A DNA stretch of 64,000 nucleotides from an uncultured Eubacteriales bacterium (GCA_948933715.1 CAQZPH010000001.1:12885-76884), one strand, 5' to 3'; positions 28,657 to 38,070 are shown, counted from the first letter of the stretch. The notes: generated from the sequence alone by a model not told the origin. Made by a program: numbers and translations.

Positions 28657-29844
28657 TTACATTAAAGCACTTTTTAATTCCTCAACCTTATCTACTTTCT
28701 CCCATGATACGCTAAGGTCCTCACGGCCCATATGCCCATATGCAGACAGTTTTCTATATATTGGCTTTCTAAGGCCCAAACTCTCTATTATTGCTGCCGG
28801 CCTTAAATCAAATATCTTTTCTACTGCTTGTGAAATTTTTTCATCTGATACATTAGATGTTCCAAAAGTATCCACCATAACAGATACAGGGTTTGCAACC
28901 CCAATAGCATAAGCTATCTGGACTTCACATTTTCTAGCAATCCCCGCAGCAACAATGTTTTTAGCTATATAACGAGCTGCATAAGCTGCAGATCTATCTA
29001 CTTTAGTAGGATCTTTTCCAGAAAAGGCTCCCCCACCATGGCGAGAGTATCCACCATATGTATCTACTATTATTTTTCTTCCTGTAAGTCCGCTATCTCC
29101 TACTGGTCCACCGATAACAAATCTGCCCGTTGGATTAATATAAAACTTGGTGTTCTCATCTATCAAGTTATCCGGTATAACGGGTAAAATAACTGTATTT
29201 TTAATATCGTTCCTGATTTGTTCAAGCTCAACGTTTTCACTATGTTGTGTCGACACAACTACCGTATCAACTCTAATGGGCTTGTCACCATCATATTCTA
29301 CTGTCACTTGAGTTTTTCCATCCGGCCGAAGGTATGAAAGAATCCCATCCTTTCTAACCATTGTTAACTTTTTAGCCAACTTATGAGCAAGTGAAATGGG
29401 CAGTGGCATAAGCTCTGAAGTTTCATCACAGGCGTATCCAAACATTAATCCTTGGTCACCTGCACCAATTTGATTATTTTTATCTTCTACTTTATTTTCT
29501 TCTTTCATCTCAAGGGCTTTGTTTACACCCATTGCAATATCGGGCGACTGCGCGTCGATTGACGTAATCACTGCGCATGTATTACCATTAAACCCTGCTG
29601 ACGGATTATCATATCCTATTGAAGTTATGACGTTTCTTGCTACCGAAGCAATATCCACATAACAACTCGTTGAAATCTCACCCATAACATGAACCATACC
29701 CGTTGTAGCTGTAACTTCGCAAGCTACATGCGCATTTTTATCTTTTGATAATATCTCATCTAAAACAGCATCTGAGATCTGATCACAAATCTTATCAGGA
29801 TGCCCTTCTGTTACTGATTCGGAAGTAAAGAAATGTTTTGACAT
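28657..29844 (-). CDS. metK: S-adenosylmethionine synthetase
   Basis: Makes SAM from methionine and ATP. Motifs: [17 protein letters not shown] (residues 8-24, the ATP/Mg site), [12 protein letters not shown] (about 117-128) and the phosphate loop [21 protein letters not shown] (about 263-283). 395 aa from the ATG at 29844, preceded by TAGGAGG; the frame to 29871 has no better start. The leader carries a SAM-I riboswitch, so the enzyme is feedback-controlled by its product. Confidence 0.97.
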   Translation of the reverse strand: MSKHFFTSESVTEGHPDKICDQISDAVLDEILSKDKNAHVACEVTATTGMVHVMGEISTSCYVDIASVARNVITSIGYDNPSAGFNGNTCAVITSIDAQSPDIAMGVNKALEMKEENKVEDKNNQIGAGDQGLMFGYACDETSELMPLPISLAHKLAKKLTMVRKDGILSYLRPDGKTQVTVEYDGDKPIRVDTVVVSTQHSENVELEQIRNDIKNTVILPVIPDNLIDENTKFYINPTGRFVIGGPVGDSGLTGRKIIVDTYGGYSRHGGGAFSGKDPTKVDRSAAYAARYIAKNIVAAGIARKCEVQIAYAIGVANPVSVMVDTFGTSNVSDEKISQAVEKIFDLRPAAIIESLGLRKPIYRKLSAYGHMGREDLSVSWEKVDKVEELKSALM

Positions 29845-29900
29845 TAAAAATATCCTCCTAAAAATTCTCACATTTAAAATGATCTTTTATAAACACCAAT

Positions 29901-29927
29901 TAAAAAAAGCCCGATAAAAACCGGACT
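29901..29927 (-). terminator. riboswitch-controlled terminator upstream of metK
   Basis: On the minus strand AGTCCG and CGGGCT pair (29922-29927 with 29908-29913) and are followed by a run of seven U. It lies directly after the SAM-I aptamer and is its expected expression platform. Confidence 0.85.
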
Positions 29928-29935
29928 ATAAAAAT

Positions 29936-30031
29936 CTCATCTTTCGGTTTTTACCGCAGGATTTAGCACCTTACAAAATGTAGGTTGCCGGACTTCACAG
30001 GGCCTGTTCCCTCCATCACTCTTGATAAGCA
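29936..30031 (-). promoter_or_regulatory. SAM-I (S-box) riboswitch
   Basis: Read on the minus strand, the leader contains the S-box core: CTTATCAAGAG near 30030-30020, GGTGGAGGGA-like GATGGAGGGAAC, GGCCCTGTGAAGTCCGGCAACC, then AGGTGCTAAATCCTGC. P1 is closed by the CTTATC(A)AGAG and AAAGATGAG ends. All four helices of the four-way junction can be traced. High SAM should favour the adjacent terminator and turn metK off. The promoter lies about 45 bp upstream. Confidence 0.93.
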
Positions 30032-30073
30032 GTATATTAAGTTATTAATACAGCATATAAAAATTTATATTAT

Positions 30074-30102
30074 ATTGTATCATATTCCTACACATTTGTA
30101 AA
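30074..30102 (-). promoter_or_regulatory. promoter of the metK leader
   Basis: On the minus strand TTTACA (30102-30097), 17-bp spacer, TACAAT (30079-30074). Transcription would begin near 30067, giving a leader of about 220 nt that includes the riboswitch. Confidence 0.7.
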
Positions 30103-30120
30103 GTTAATTTACACCAAGTT

Positions 30121-30726
30121 TTAATTTACTTTTGATATTTTATTAAGAACAGCTGTTAACTTTTTATAAAGTAAAAGTGAAATAGTGCATACACTTATCC
30201 CCTTTAGTAAATTAAAAGGGCAAACTGCAAACAAAACAAATGTAAACCTATCTATTATAAATGGATTTAAAGAATTGCCTATTGCAATTAAGGAACTTTC
30301 TGAAATAGAAAATAACTTTTCATAAAGTGGTATTAATAAAAAGTAATTTACTGCAGATGAAACAATAGTCAAACTTAAAATCCCTACAATCATAGAAACT
30401 ACAGCACCTTTAAAGGTACGATATTTCTTATAGATTATGGCACTTGGCAAAACGAGTGCTACCCCCATTATAAAATCAGCAAACTGTCCAACTCCTAAAC
30501 TAGATGAGCCCTTAATAAGAATAAATAATAGTATTTTCACAGCTTCGGTAGTCACCCCAGCTAGAGGTCCTAATGAAAACCCGCTTATTAAAACTATTGC
30601 CTCACTAACATCTAACTTATAAAATCCCGGTGCAAAAAACACTGGTATTTTAAAAAGCATCACTACAGTTGCCATTGCAGAAAATATAGATATGTGAAGT
30701 AATCTTATTAACCTTGCTGTTTTCAA
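30121..30726 (-). CDS. ribU: ECF transporter S component, riboflavin (RibU) type
   Basis: 201-aa membrane protein with five or six hydrophobic helices. It is the substrate-binding subunit that would share an EcfAA'T energising module encoded elsewhere. The run FAPGFYKLDVSE followed by GFSLGPLAG and VGQFADFIMG is very close to the RibU pattern (APgFLKLD, GPLAG, GELANF), supporting riboflavin. No FMN riboswitch is visible in the 160 bp upstream, which is a caveat because clostridial ribU genes often have one. Start is TTG at 30726 after AGGGGAGTG. It stands alone, divergent from yifB. Confidence 0.75.
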   Translation of the reverse strand: MKTARLIRLLHISIFSAMATVVMLFKIPVFFAPGFYKLDVSEAIVLISGFSLGPLAGVTTEAVKILLFILIKGSSSLGVGQFADFIMGVALVLPSAIIYKKYRTFKGAVVSMIVGILSLTIVSSAVNYFLLIPLYEKLFSISESSLIAIGNSLNPFIIDRFTFVLFAVCPFNLLKGISVCTISLLLYKKLTAVLNKISKVN

Positions 30727-30807
30727 AAAAACACTCCCCTAAATTTTTATAATGATTTTATCATAACTTTAAACCCCTAGTCTGTCAACTAATCCACTAT
30801 TTATCGC

Positions 30808-30836
30808 TTGAAAATAATTGGTATTTATTGTATAAT
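30808..30836 (+). promoter_or_regulatory. promoter of yifB
   Basis: TTGAAA (30808-30813), 17-bp spacer, TATAAT (30831-30836), 53 bp before the start codon. Confidence 0.7.
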
Positions 30837-30888
30837 TATATATGTATAACATGGGTTTTATTTGGTTAAAAAATAAGGATGTGAAAAT

Positions 30889-32421
30889 ATGGTATCGAAA
30901 ATTATTAGCCTTGGCCTTAATGGCCTTGATGCTTTTCTTGTTACAATTGAAGCCGATTTATCATCAGGTATTCCTACTTTTGATATTGTTGGACTTCCTG
31001 ATGCATCTATAAAAGAATCTCGAAATAGAGTAAAAGCTGCACTAAAAAATTGCGGGTTTGATTTCCCTTCTAAAAATATTACCATAAATTTAGCCCCTGC
31101 TAACGTAAGAAAAGAGGGTTCAATTTATGACCTACCAATTTTAATTTCATTGCTCACCTCATCAGGTCAACTAAGCGCAAACTTAAACCATTGTGCTTTT
31201 TTAGGAGAATTATCTCTAGGGGGTGACCTTTGTCCTGTAAGGGGTATTCTTCCAATGGCGATAAAAGCCAAAGAACTTGGAATTAAAAATTTATTTGTTC
31301 CAGCTAAAAATGCTTCTGAAGCTGCTGTAGTAAATGATATAAATATATATCCTATAGATAATATAAAAAACTTATATTTATATCTTACTGGTAAAATAAA
31401 GATTAGTCCTGCAAAAGCACAATTAAATTTTATAGCACAGCAAGATAATATATTAGATTTTTCCCAAGTTAAAGGTCAATATGAAGCAAAAAGAGCTTTA
31501 GAAATTGCCGCTGCAGGATGCCATAACGTTATACTTATTGGTCCACCTGGTTCAGGAAAAAGTATGCTTGCAAAAAGAATTCCCACTATCTTACCTAACA
31601 TGAGTATGGATGAATCTATTGAAACAACAAAAATATATTCAGTATCTGGTCTTATAAATGAAGATACTCCACTTATAAACACACGACCTTTTCGTGCTCC
31701 TCATCATACTATCTCGCCAACAGGTTTGTCTGGTGGTGGTTCTATGCCTAAACCGGGTGAAATCTCTCTTGCACATAATGGAGTTTTATTTTTAGACGAA
31801 CTCCCAGAGTTTTCACGAAATACAATGGAAATATTACGGCAACCAATTGAAAACAGCGAAGTGACTATTTCCAGAGTAACAGGTACTATTACATATCCCT
31901 GCTCAATAATGCTAGTTGCTGCAATGAATCCTTGCCCCTGCGGATATTTAGGGCACCCTACTAAACAGTGTATCTGTTCTGAAAATGCAGTTTCCAGATA
32001 TCTATCTAAAATTTCCGGACCACTCTTAGATAGAATCGATATTCATGTTGAAGTTCCATCCATTAACTATTCTGATCTATCTTCTAAAAAGGAATCTGAA
32101 AGTTCTGCTGAGATAAAAAAACGTATAGATAATGCGCGGAAAATCCAGTTTGCTCGGTTTAAAGATTATAATATTTCTTTTAATTCTAGGATTACTCCCC
32201 AGTTACTTCATAAGATTTGTGTTTTGTCTTATAACGCTGAAAACCTCTTAAAAAAAGCTTTTGGATCACTGGGTTTATCTGCAAGGGCTTACTCAAGAAT
32301 TTTAAAAGTTGCAAGAACCATTGCAGATCTTGATTCAAGTGAAGAAATAAAATCTTCACATATTGCAGAGGCTATACAATATAGAAACCTTGATAGAAAA
32401 TATTGGTCAAGAAAAAGATAA
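30889..32421 (+). CDS. comM: YifB/ComM-like Mg-chelatase family AAA+ ATPase
   Basis: 510-aa protein of the YifB/ComM family. In naturally competent bacteria ComM is a hexameric helicase for branch migration during integration of foreign DNA; the role in Clostridia is not established. An N-terminal Lon-like (ChlI) domain covers about 1-170. The AAA+ core has Walker A GPPGSGKSMLAK (about 218-229), Walker B LFLDELPEF (about 302-310) and the NPCPCGYLGHP insert (about 342-352). The C-terminal Mg-chelatase domain ends near 505. Full length. Monocistronic by spacing. Confidence 0.93.
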   Translation: MVSKIISLGLNGLDAFLVTIEADLSSGIPTFDIVGLPDASIKESRNRVKAALKNCGFDFPSKNITINLAPANVRKEGSIYDLPILISLLTSSGQLSANLNHCAFLGELSLGGDLCPVRGILPMAIKAKELGIKNLFVPAKNASEAAVVNDINIYPIDNIKNLYLYLTGKIKISPAKAQLNFIAQQDNILDFSQVKGQYEAKRALEIAAAGCHNVILIGPPGSGKSMLAKRIPTILPNMSMDESIETTKIYSVSGLINEDTPLINTRPFRAPHHTISPTGLSGGGSMPKPGEISLAHNGVLFLDELPEFSRNTMEILRQPIENSEVTISRVTGTITYPCSIMLVAAMNPCPCGYLGHPTKQCICSENAVSRYLSKISGPLLDRIDIHVEVPSINYSDLSSKKESESSAEIKKRIDNARKIQFARFKDYNISFNSRITPQLLHKICVLSYNAENLLKKAFGSLGLSARAYSRILKVARTIADLDSSEEIKSSHIAEAIQYRNLDRKYWSRKR

Positions 32422-32511
32422 GATTTAAATTATACAGGATTATCAAGAATTTATTTTACACATATAATGTTAATAGGTATTAACCGAATCTTAATTGAAA
32501 GGGTGATTATT

Positions 32512-32943
32512 ATGTGTAGACAAAATTCTTGCAGTTGTGGAACTTCTTTACTCGTTAGTATCATAATAGGAGTAGGTGTTGCAGTGCTATTTAGTCTTGG
32601 TATACTAACTAATGCACTTGTTGCTCTTTGGGTTTCTTTTGGAATTGGTCTTGCAATTTTATTAACACTTTTGTTTTTAATACCTCTTGCTAGCACAAAT
32701 CTTTCTCCGGCACTTAAAAAATGTATGTGCACATACGGAAAATGCCTTATTGCTGGTTCCGTTGGAACTGTTGTAACAACACTTGCAGCGCTAGCTTTAG
32801 AACTTCTTATTGCATCAACAGTTTTAATAATTATATTCTTCTTAATTGGAGTTGCTTTAAGTTTTCTTATTATATCGCTTATACAATTTTTGTGGTGCAT
32901 GATCAACTTTGATTGTTGCAGACAACATGACATATGCAGATAA
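32512..32943 (+). CDS. Cys-rich four-helix membrane protein of unknown function
   Basis: 143-aa hypothetical membrane protein with four hydrophobic helices (about 11-34, 36-58, 78-100, 101-128). Cysteines cluster at the membrane edges: MCRQNSCSC at the N-terminus, KKCMCTYGKC in the middle and CCRQHDIC near the C-terminus, nine or ten in all. That suggests metal binding or disulfides on one face. I use the ATG at 32512, preceded by AAAGGG; an upstream frame to 32467 lacks a ribosome binding site. A strong terminator follows. No family recognised. Confidence 0.7.
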   Translation: MCRQNSCSCGTSLLVSIIIGVGVAVLFSLGILTNALVALWVSFGIGLAILLTLLFLIPLASTNLSPALKKCMCTYGKCLIAGSVGTVVTTLAALALELLIASTVLIIIFFLIGVALSFLIISLIQFLWCMINFDCCRQHDICR

Positions 32944-32967
32944 ATAAAATTTTTTAATTCCCTAACC

Positions 32968-33010
32968 GGCTCGTCTTAGGTTTTTCTAAGCGAGCCTATA
33001 TTTATTTTTT
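32968..33010 (+). terminator. intrinsic terminator after the Cys-rich membrane protein
   Basis: Stem of 11 bp with one bulged T (32968-32979 with 32986-32996), followed by a T-rich stretch. Confidence 0.8.
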
Positions 33011-33027
33011 CTCTTTTTATAAGCAAA

Positions 33028-33083
33028 TAATATCAATTTTGATATTAACTTTTTGTCAATTTTGTTATTGTTTTTTAATTGAC
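33028..33083. promoter_or_regulatory. two inverted repeats upstream of murA
   Basis: A perfect 9-bp inverted repeat TAATATCAA-TT-TTGATATTA (33028-33047) is followed by GTCAATT (33055-33061) and its complement AATTGAC (33077-33083). TTGATA at 33039 and TTGACT at 33079 could serve as -35 boxes, so the dyads may be operators. No -10 box stands out with good spacing, so promoter assignment is uncertain. Confidence 0.4.
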
Positions 33084-33211
33084 TTTTTATATATTTTATA
33101 TTACCATTAAAATTAATTGTTTGTAATTTAGTAATATCCTCAACTGCTTGTTTTTTTGGATTAGATATTAGTTACTATATATTACTTTTTTATTAATGGG
33201 AGGATGAAAAA

Positions 33212-34498
33212 TTGGAGAAATTTCGTATAAATGGGCAAATCCCTTTAAAAGGTGAAGTAAAAATCAGTGGTGCAAAAAATGCTGCTGTTGCTATAATTCC
33301 GGCTGTTATCCTTTCTGACGGAATCTGCCGTATAGATAATATTCCAAATATTAATGATGTAACTTTAATGGCACACATTTTAGAGCAAATGGGTGCTACG
33401 GTTAAAATGATAAATAAATCCACCTTCGAGATCGACGCAAGAAATATTTCTTCGCACATTGCAAACTATGATTCGGTTCGTCATATGAGAGCATCTAGTT
33501 ATCTTCTAGGAGCTTTACTTGGTAGATTTCATAAAGCCTCTGTATCTTTACCTGGTGGTTGTGATTTTGGGGTTCGTCCTATTGATCAGCATTTAAAAGG
33601 TTTTTCAGCTTTAGGCGCTACACACTCTGTTGAGGGTGGGCTTGTAAACGTAAGTACAGAAAAATTAGTCGGCGATACGGTATATATGGATGTTGTATCT
33701 GTAGGAGCAACAATAAATATTATTTTAGCATCTGTAAAAGCAGAAGGAACTACTATAATAGAAAATGCTGCTAAAGAACCTCATATTGTTGACCTTGCTA
33801 ACTTTCTTAACTCTATGGGAGCTGAGATCAGTGGAGCTGGGACTGATTCAATAAAAATTAAAGGTGTAAACTATTTAAACGGAACAAACTATTCTATTAT
33901 TCCAGACCAAATTGAAGCTGGAACATATATGGTAGCTGCAGCAGCTACCGGGGGAAATGTTCTTATTAAAAATGTTATACCAAAACATCTTGAATCAATC
34001 ACTGCAAAACTGCAAGAAATTGGAGTAACTGTTGATGAATACGACGAGTCTGTAAGGGTATCTGTTAATGGGCCACTTAGTAAATGTAACATAAAAACTA
34101 TGCCGCACCCAGGATTTCCTACAGATATGCAACCACAAATTGCAGCGCTGTTATCTATAGTTAACGGAACTAGTATAATCAATGAAAGCGTTTGGGATAA
34201 TCGTTTTCGCTATACTGATGAATTAAACCGCATGGGAAGTAAAATTTCAGTGGATGGTAAAATTGCTGTTATTGAAGGAGTAAAAGAGCTTGTGGGAACT
34301 AGCGTAAAAGCTCTTGATTTAAGAGCTGGTGCTGCTATGATAATTGCAGGTCTTGCGGCTTCTGGTACTACTTTTATTGAGGAAATTCAGCATATCGAGC
34401 GCGGTTATGAAAATATCGTTGATAAGCTTGTCAGCCTCGGAGCAGATATAAAAAAAATATATTCTCCTGAAAAAGATAATATACCCAAAGCATTATAA
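33212..34498 (+). CDS. murA: UDP-N-acetylglucosamine 1-carboxyvinyltransferase
   Basis: First committed step of peptidoglycan synthesis: adds enolpyruvyl from PEP to UDP-GlcNAc. The UDP-GlcNAc/PEP site lysine and asparagine are K22 and N23 (SGAKNAAV), and the fosfomycin-target cysteine is present at C117 (PGGCDFGVRPIDQH). 428 aa, standard. The start is a TTG at 33212, eight bases from GGGAGG; an ATG at 33204 is out of frame. It is followed by walJ and rlmH, with 40 and 11 bp gaps, probably one operon. Confidence 0.95.
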   Translation: MEKFRINGQIPLKGEVKISGAKNAAVAIIPAVILSDGICRIDNIPNINDVTLMAHILEQMGATVKMINKSTFEIDARNISSHIANYDSVRHMRASSYLLGALLGRFHKASVSLPGGCDFGVRPIDQHLKGFSALGATHSVEGGLVNVSTEKLVGDTVYMDVVSVGATINIILASVKAEGTTIIENAAKEPHIVDLANFLNSMGAEISGAGTDSIKIKGVNYLNGTNYSIIPDQIEAGTYMVAAAATGGNVLIKNVIPKHLESITAKLQEIGVTVDEYDESVRVSVNGPLSKCNIKTMPHPGFPTDMQPQIAALLSIVNGTSIINESVWDNRFRYTDELNRMGSKISVDGKIAVIEGVKELVGTSVKALDLRAGAAMIIAGLAASGTTFIEEIQHIERGYENIVDKLVSLGADIKKIYSPEKDNIPKAL

Positions 34499-34538
34499 AT
34501 TATCTTACTGATTTTTAGTTTTATTGGAGGTTAACTTT

Positions 34539-35333
34539 TTGGCACGAATATGTCCACTTTTTAGTTCTAGTAAAGGTAACTCTACTTATGTTGGAACTGA
34601 TAAAACAGGAATTTTAGTTGACGTTGGTAGAAGCGCAAAACAAATTGAAAAAGCATTGTTTACAAATGGTATAAATCAAAGTTCTATAAAAGCAATATTT
34701 ATTACTCATGAACACATCGACCATATTCAAGGTCTAAAGGTTATTGCTTCACGATATAAACTTAAAGTATTTGCATCTCAAGGAACTATTTTAGCTCTTG
34801 AGAAAAAAGGCGTTTTGTCAGGGAACTTTCAAATAGAAGTCATAGAACCTTGCGGGAAAGAAATCTGTGGGATGTTTATAAAACCGTTTGATACTCCTCA
34901 TGATAGCAGTCATAGTGTAGGTTATATTATTAATACTACTGATAACAAACGTGCTGTTATCGCAACTGATATCGGATACATCACGGACACCATAAGAAAA
35001 TCGATTGTAGGTGCAGATGCGGTTCTTATAGAGTCAAACCATGATATTAGAATGCTTCAAAATGGATCTTACCCATATTACCTTAAAAGAAGGATACTTT
35101 CTAATATTGGGCACTTATCAAACGAAGCTTGTTCTCTAGAACTTCCAAACTTTATAAAAAACGGTACTAATAAGTTTATTTTAGCTCATTTAAGCCAAGA
35201 AAATAATTTACCAGAACTTGCTTTTGAAACTTCTGTTTGTCATCTTTCCTCTCATAACATGAAAAACAACATTGATTATAGACTTCTTGTTGCACCTGCC
35301 GAAAATATAGGAAATACAAACCTTGTATTTTAA
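34539..35333 (+). CDS. walJ: MBL fold hydrolase, WalJ/YycJ family
   Basis: Metallo-beta-lactamase-fold hydrolase of the YycJ/WalJ type, a proposed DNase linked to cell-wall and division control. The metal-binding motif THEHIDHIQG lies at about residues 53-62, with further ligands in FDTPHDSSHSVG (about 118-129). 264 aa from the TTG at 34539, eight bases from GGAGG; a TTG at 34524 lies within the ribosome binding region. The usual WalRK neighbours are absent, but the walJ-rlmH proximity seen in Bacillus is kept. Confidence 0.88.
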   Translation: MARICPLFSSSKGNSTYVGTDKTGILVDVGRSAKQIEKALFTNGINQSSIKAIFITHEHIDHIQGLKVIASRYKLKVFASQGTILALEKKGVLSGNFQIEVIEPCGKEICGMFIKPFDTPHDSSHSVGYIINTTDNKRAVIATDIGYITDTIRKSIVGADAVLIESNHDIRMLQNGSYPYYLKRRILSNIGHLSNEACSLELPNFIKNGTNKFILAHLSQENNLPELAFETSVCHLSSHNMKNNIDYRLLVAPAENIGNTNLVF

Positions 35334-35344
35334 GGAACGTTTTT

Positions 35345-35827
35345 ATGATAAAAATAAAAATCATTTGCATCGGAAAGTTAAAAGAAAAATATTGGATAGA
35401 CGCCTTTACTGAATATAAAAAAAGGTTAACTCCATTTTGTAATTTTGAGTTAATGGAACTAGATGAATGTAAAATTAACTCAAATCCATCTAGCTTTGAT
35501 ATAAAATTATGTTTAGACTCTGAAGGAAAGAAAATTATTTCCAAAATTCCGCCTAGTGCTCATTTAATTTCTTTATGTATCGAAGGAGTAGAACTTTCTT
35601 CTTTAAAGCTAGCTAAATATATTGAAAACATTTCAGTTCATGAAACTAGTGAAATAATATTTATTATAGGTGGATCCTATGGACTATCTGACTTTGTAAA
35701 ACACCAATCAAAATTTTTATTATCTATGTCTCAAATGACTTTTCCTCACCAAATGGCTAGGGTTATTTTATGTGAGCAAATATACCGCGCATTTCAAATA
35801 ATGTCCAAGGGTAAATATCATAAGTAA
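35345..35827 (+). CDS. rlmH: 23S rRNA pseudouridine-1915 N3-methyltransferase
   Basis: SPOUT-class methyltransferase acting on the 70S ribosome at helix 69. The knot motif FIIGGSYGLSD (about residues 101-111) and the highly conserved C-terminus FPHQMARVILCEQIYRA are both present, ending in KYHK. 160 aa, exactly the family length. Follows walJ by 11 bp; AAGGAA precedes the ATG. Confidence 0.96.
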   Translation: MIKIKIICIGKLKEKYWIDAFTEYKKRLTPFCNFELMELDECKINSNPSSFDIKLCLDSEGKKIISKIPPSAHLISLCIEGVELSSLKLAKYIENISVHETSEIIFIIGGSYGLSDFVKHQSKFLLSMSQMTFPHQMARVILCEQIYRAFQIMSKGKYHK

Positions 35828-35883
35828 AACTTTTAATCTATGAGAAACGGATATTTATAAAAATAAGAAATGAGGACGTCAAT

Positions 35884-36513
35884 ATGAAAAGCATAAATAA
35901 TACCACTGAAAAACCACTTAACAAAACAAAAAATAAAAAGAATTCAACTATAGAAATGATATTAATCGCATTCTTTTCTGCGCTGATTGCAATATGTTCG
36001 CAAATTCAAGTTCCAGCAACTATACCTTTTACGCTGCAAACTTTTGCTGTGTTTGTGGCTGCAGGCATTTTAGGGTTTAAAAGGGGTACTATTAGCGTGT
36101 TAATTTATATACTGCTAGGGCTCATCGGTGTTCCTGTTTTTTCTGGCTTTAGTGCAGGTGTGGCTTCTCTTTTTGGTTTAACTGGAGGATACATAATAGG
36201 TTTTATATTTACTGCCATTTTTGTAGGTGCATCACTAGAGTTTATTGATAAAAGGTTTTACAACCAAAAAGATTCTAAAACAGAAATTATTAAATCTATT
36301 TTATACGGAACTTCAATGGTAATCGGACTTTTTCTATGTTACACATTCGGTACAATATGGTTTATGACCATGTACTTAAAGATCAACTCAGTTGCAATAA
36401 GCCTTGGTAGCGCGCTTTCACTTTGTGTACTACCATTTATTATTTTTGATATCCTTAAAATTGTTGCTGCAGTTATTGTAATTAACAGAGTTAAAAAATA
36501 TGTCAATCTATAA
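35884..36513 (+). CDS. bioY: biotin ECF transporter S component BioY
   Basis: 209-aa membrane protein with about six helices, the biotin-binding subunit of an ECF transporter. Typical BioY patterns are visible: QIQVPATIPFTLQTFAVFVA (about 41-60), LGLIGVPVFSGF (about 78-89) and GGYIIGF (about 102-108). The N-terminus has a short charged cytoplasmic extension. Biotin uptake fits the biotin-carrier gene at 50244. No BirA operator dyad was seen upstream. Its last 14 bp overlap the next gene. Confidence 0.92.
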   Translation: MKSINNTTEKPLNKTKNKKNSTIEMILIAFFSALIAICSQIQVPATIPFTLQTFAVFVAAGILGFKRGTISVLIYILLGLIGVPVFSGFSAGVASLFGLTGGYIIGFIFTAIFVGASLEFIDKRFYNQKDSKTEIIKSILYGTSMVIGLFLCYTFGTIWFMTMYLKINSVAISLGSALSLCVLPFIIFDILKIVAAVIVINRVKKYVNL

Positions 36514-36892
36514 CCTAAGACCCCATCATGGCCTTTGCATTATGTTTTTTGAAGGTAAAGGCTACAATGAAAAATTTATTAAAAACATGGATAAGGTAGT
36601 TAAAAGCCTTGATAAATTCCCTGATACCGAAATAATACTAAATTCTTCTAACGACATTATATGTTCAGCCTGTCCTCATAAGGGTACAAGTTGCGCTGAA
36701 AAATCAGTTCTAAATATTGATGCTAAGATACTTTCTATTTGCCAGCTTAAAAATGGGGAAAAAATAAAGTTCTCAGAGTTTAAATATCTTATACATAACA
36801 ATGTTATTGCTCTTTTAAGCCTTGAACACATATGTACAGGATGTAGATGGAAAACTCTGTGCGAAAGTAAAATAAAAAAGCCGCTACTTTAA
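36500..36892 (+). CDS. DUF1284 Cys-rich protein
   Basis: 130-aa cytoplasmic protein of the DUF1284 type. It begins with the family motif LRPHHGLCIMFFEGKGY, and carries cysteine pairs in CSACPHKGTSC (about residues 54-64) and CTGCRWKTLC (about 114-123) that could bind a metal or iron-sulfur cluster. Function unknown. It overlaps bioY by 14 bp, so it is co-translated; whether it works with biotin is unknown. Confidence 0.8.
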   Translation: MSIYNLRPHHGLCIMFFEGKGYNEKFIKNMDKVVKSLDKFPDTEIILNSSNDIICSACPHKGTSCAEKSVLNIDAKILSICQLKNGEKIKFSEFKYLIHNNVIALLSLEHICTGCRWKTLCESKIKKPLL

Positions 36893-36898
36893 AAAGCG

Positions 36899-36936
36899 AA
36901 ACGGGATATTTAATATTAAATATCCCGTTATTTTTT
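36899..36936. terminator. bidirectional terminator, 30-bp perfect palindrome
   Basis: 36900-36914 and 36915-36929 are exact reverse complements with no spacer, flanked by A and T runs. It separates the convergent DUF1284 and hemW genes. Confidence 0.85.
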
Positions 36937-36966
36937 ATATTAACACAGGTCATGTATAAGTAGTTT

Positions 36967-38070
36967 TTATAAAATTATTCGCGATATTAATTCATTGGAG
37001 ACTAAAAAACCCTTTGGGGTTAATTTAATGTCTTTATTAAAAATGCTTAGGAGATCATGCTTTTCAAAGGTCTTAGCTTTTTTTAAATATTCATCCCCAA
37101 TATCATATCCAAATCTTTTTTTGAAAGTATCATTATTAAGTCCTTCCTTTAGTCTTAAACGCAGCATAATATATTCATTCACACTCCCACCAATACCATC
37201 GTCAATAGCGCAAGCGTTGGCATTTAAAAAGTCTTTGAGAGAGCGCGGGTAAAAAAATCTTTTCCCGTTAATAAATGAATGTGCCGATGGTCCGATACCT
37301 AAATATTCCTCGGCATTCCAATATTTTAAATTGTGTTTTCCCATATACCCTTCTTTGCAAAAGTTGGATATCTCATATTGCTTAAAATTGTGTCGTTCAA
37401 GTTCCGAAACTGCAAACAAATACATTTTTGCTTCTTCGGTTTCATTTTTTAAATCTAATTGATGTTTGTTTTTATAAAACAAAGTCCCTTTTTCAACTTT
37501 TAACAAGTATGCCGAAACATGTTGAACATCTTGGTTGGCACAAAAATCTATAGATTCTTTTAAAGTTTTTAGCGTTTGACCAGGCGTAGCTATCATTAAA
37601 TCAAGTGAAATATTAGTAAATCCTGACTTTTTAGCGAACTCAATAGTTTTTCTTGCATCATTTAAGGAATGACTTCTCCCAAGTTGTTTTAATTCATCAT
37701 CCACAGCCGATTGAACACCTATAGAAAGTCTATTAACCCCGTTTTCTCTTAACTTCCCTAAATCTAAAATAGGCAATGTTGATGGATTCATTTCTAAAGT
37801 TATTTCTTTTTTTGAAAAGATAAAATTATCTTTAACGGTACTTATTATTTTAATTAAATTATCGTTTCCAAGAAGACTAGGTGTTCCTCCACCAAAATAC
37901 AGCGTGTCAAACGAAACACTTAATTCTTTGCTATACCCAATTAATATTTCACAAGTCCTTTTTGTATATTTATCCAATAATTCATCTGTGGCCTTTTCAG
38001 AATAAAAATCACAGTATGGACATTTTCGCTCACAAAAAGGAACATGTATATATAATCCCACCGAATCCAC
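36967..38070 (-). CDS. hemW: radical SAM heme chaperone HemW
   Basis: HemN-like radical SAM protein that binds heme and is thought to deliver it to target enzymes, rather than a true coproporphyrinogen oxidase. The cluster motif C-x3-C-x2-C (PFCERKCPYCDFYS, about residues 13-26) and GGGTPSLL (about 63-70) are present. HemW-type length of 367 aa. I favour GTG at 38070, six bases from GGAAG; TTG at 38076 is adjacent to the ribosome binding site. It follows lepA as in Bacillus, but a cloverleaf element lies between, and hrcA-grpE-dnaKJ does not follow. Confidence 0.9.
   Translation of the reverse strand: MDSVGLYIHVPFCERKCPYCDFYSEKATDELLDKYTKRTCEILIGYSKELSVSFDTLYFGGGTPSLLGNDNLIKIISTVKDNFIFSKKEITLEMNPSTLPILDLGKLRENGVNRLSIGVQSAVDDELKQLGRSHSLNDARKTIEFAKKSGFTNISLDLMIATPGQTLKTLKESIDFCANQDVQHVSAYLLKVEKGTLFYKNKHQLDLKNETEEAKMYLFAVSELERHNFKQYEISNFCKEGYMGKHNLKYWNAEEYLGIGPSAHSFINGKRFFYPRSLKDFLNANACAIDDGIGGSVNEYIMLRLRLKEGLNNDTFKKRFGYDIGDEYLKKAKTFEKHDLLSIFNKDIKLTPKGFLVSNELISRIIL

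Noticed and set aside
30727..30888. FMN riboswitch before the RibU-like gene
   Set aside because: None of the conserved RFN-element blocks are present in the spacer on either strand.
32451..32933. 160-aa ORF on the minus strand
   Set aside because: Antisense to the Cys-rich membrane protein gene, which has a ribosome binding site and terminator in the plus direction.
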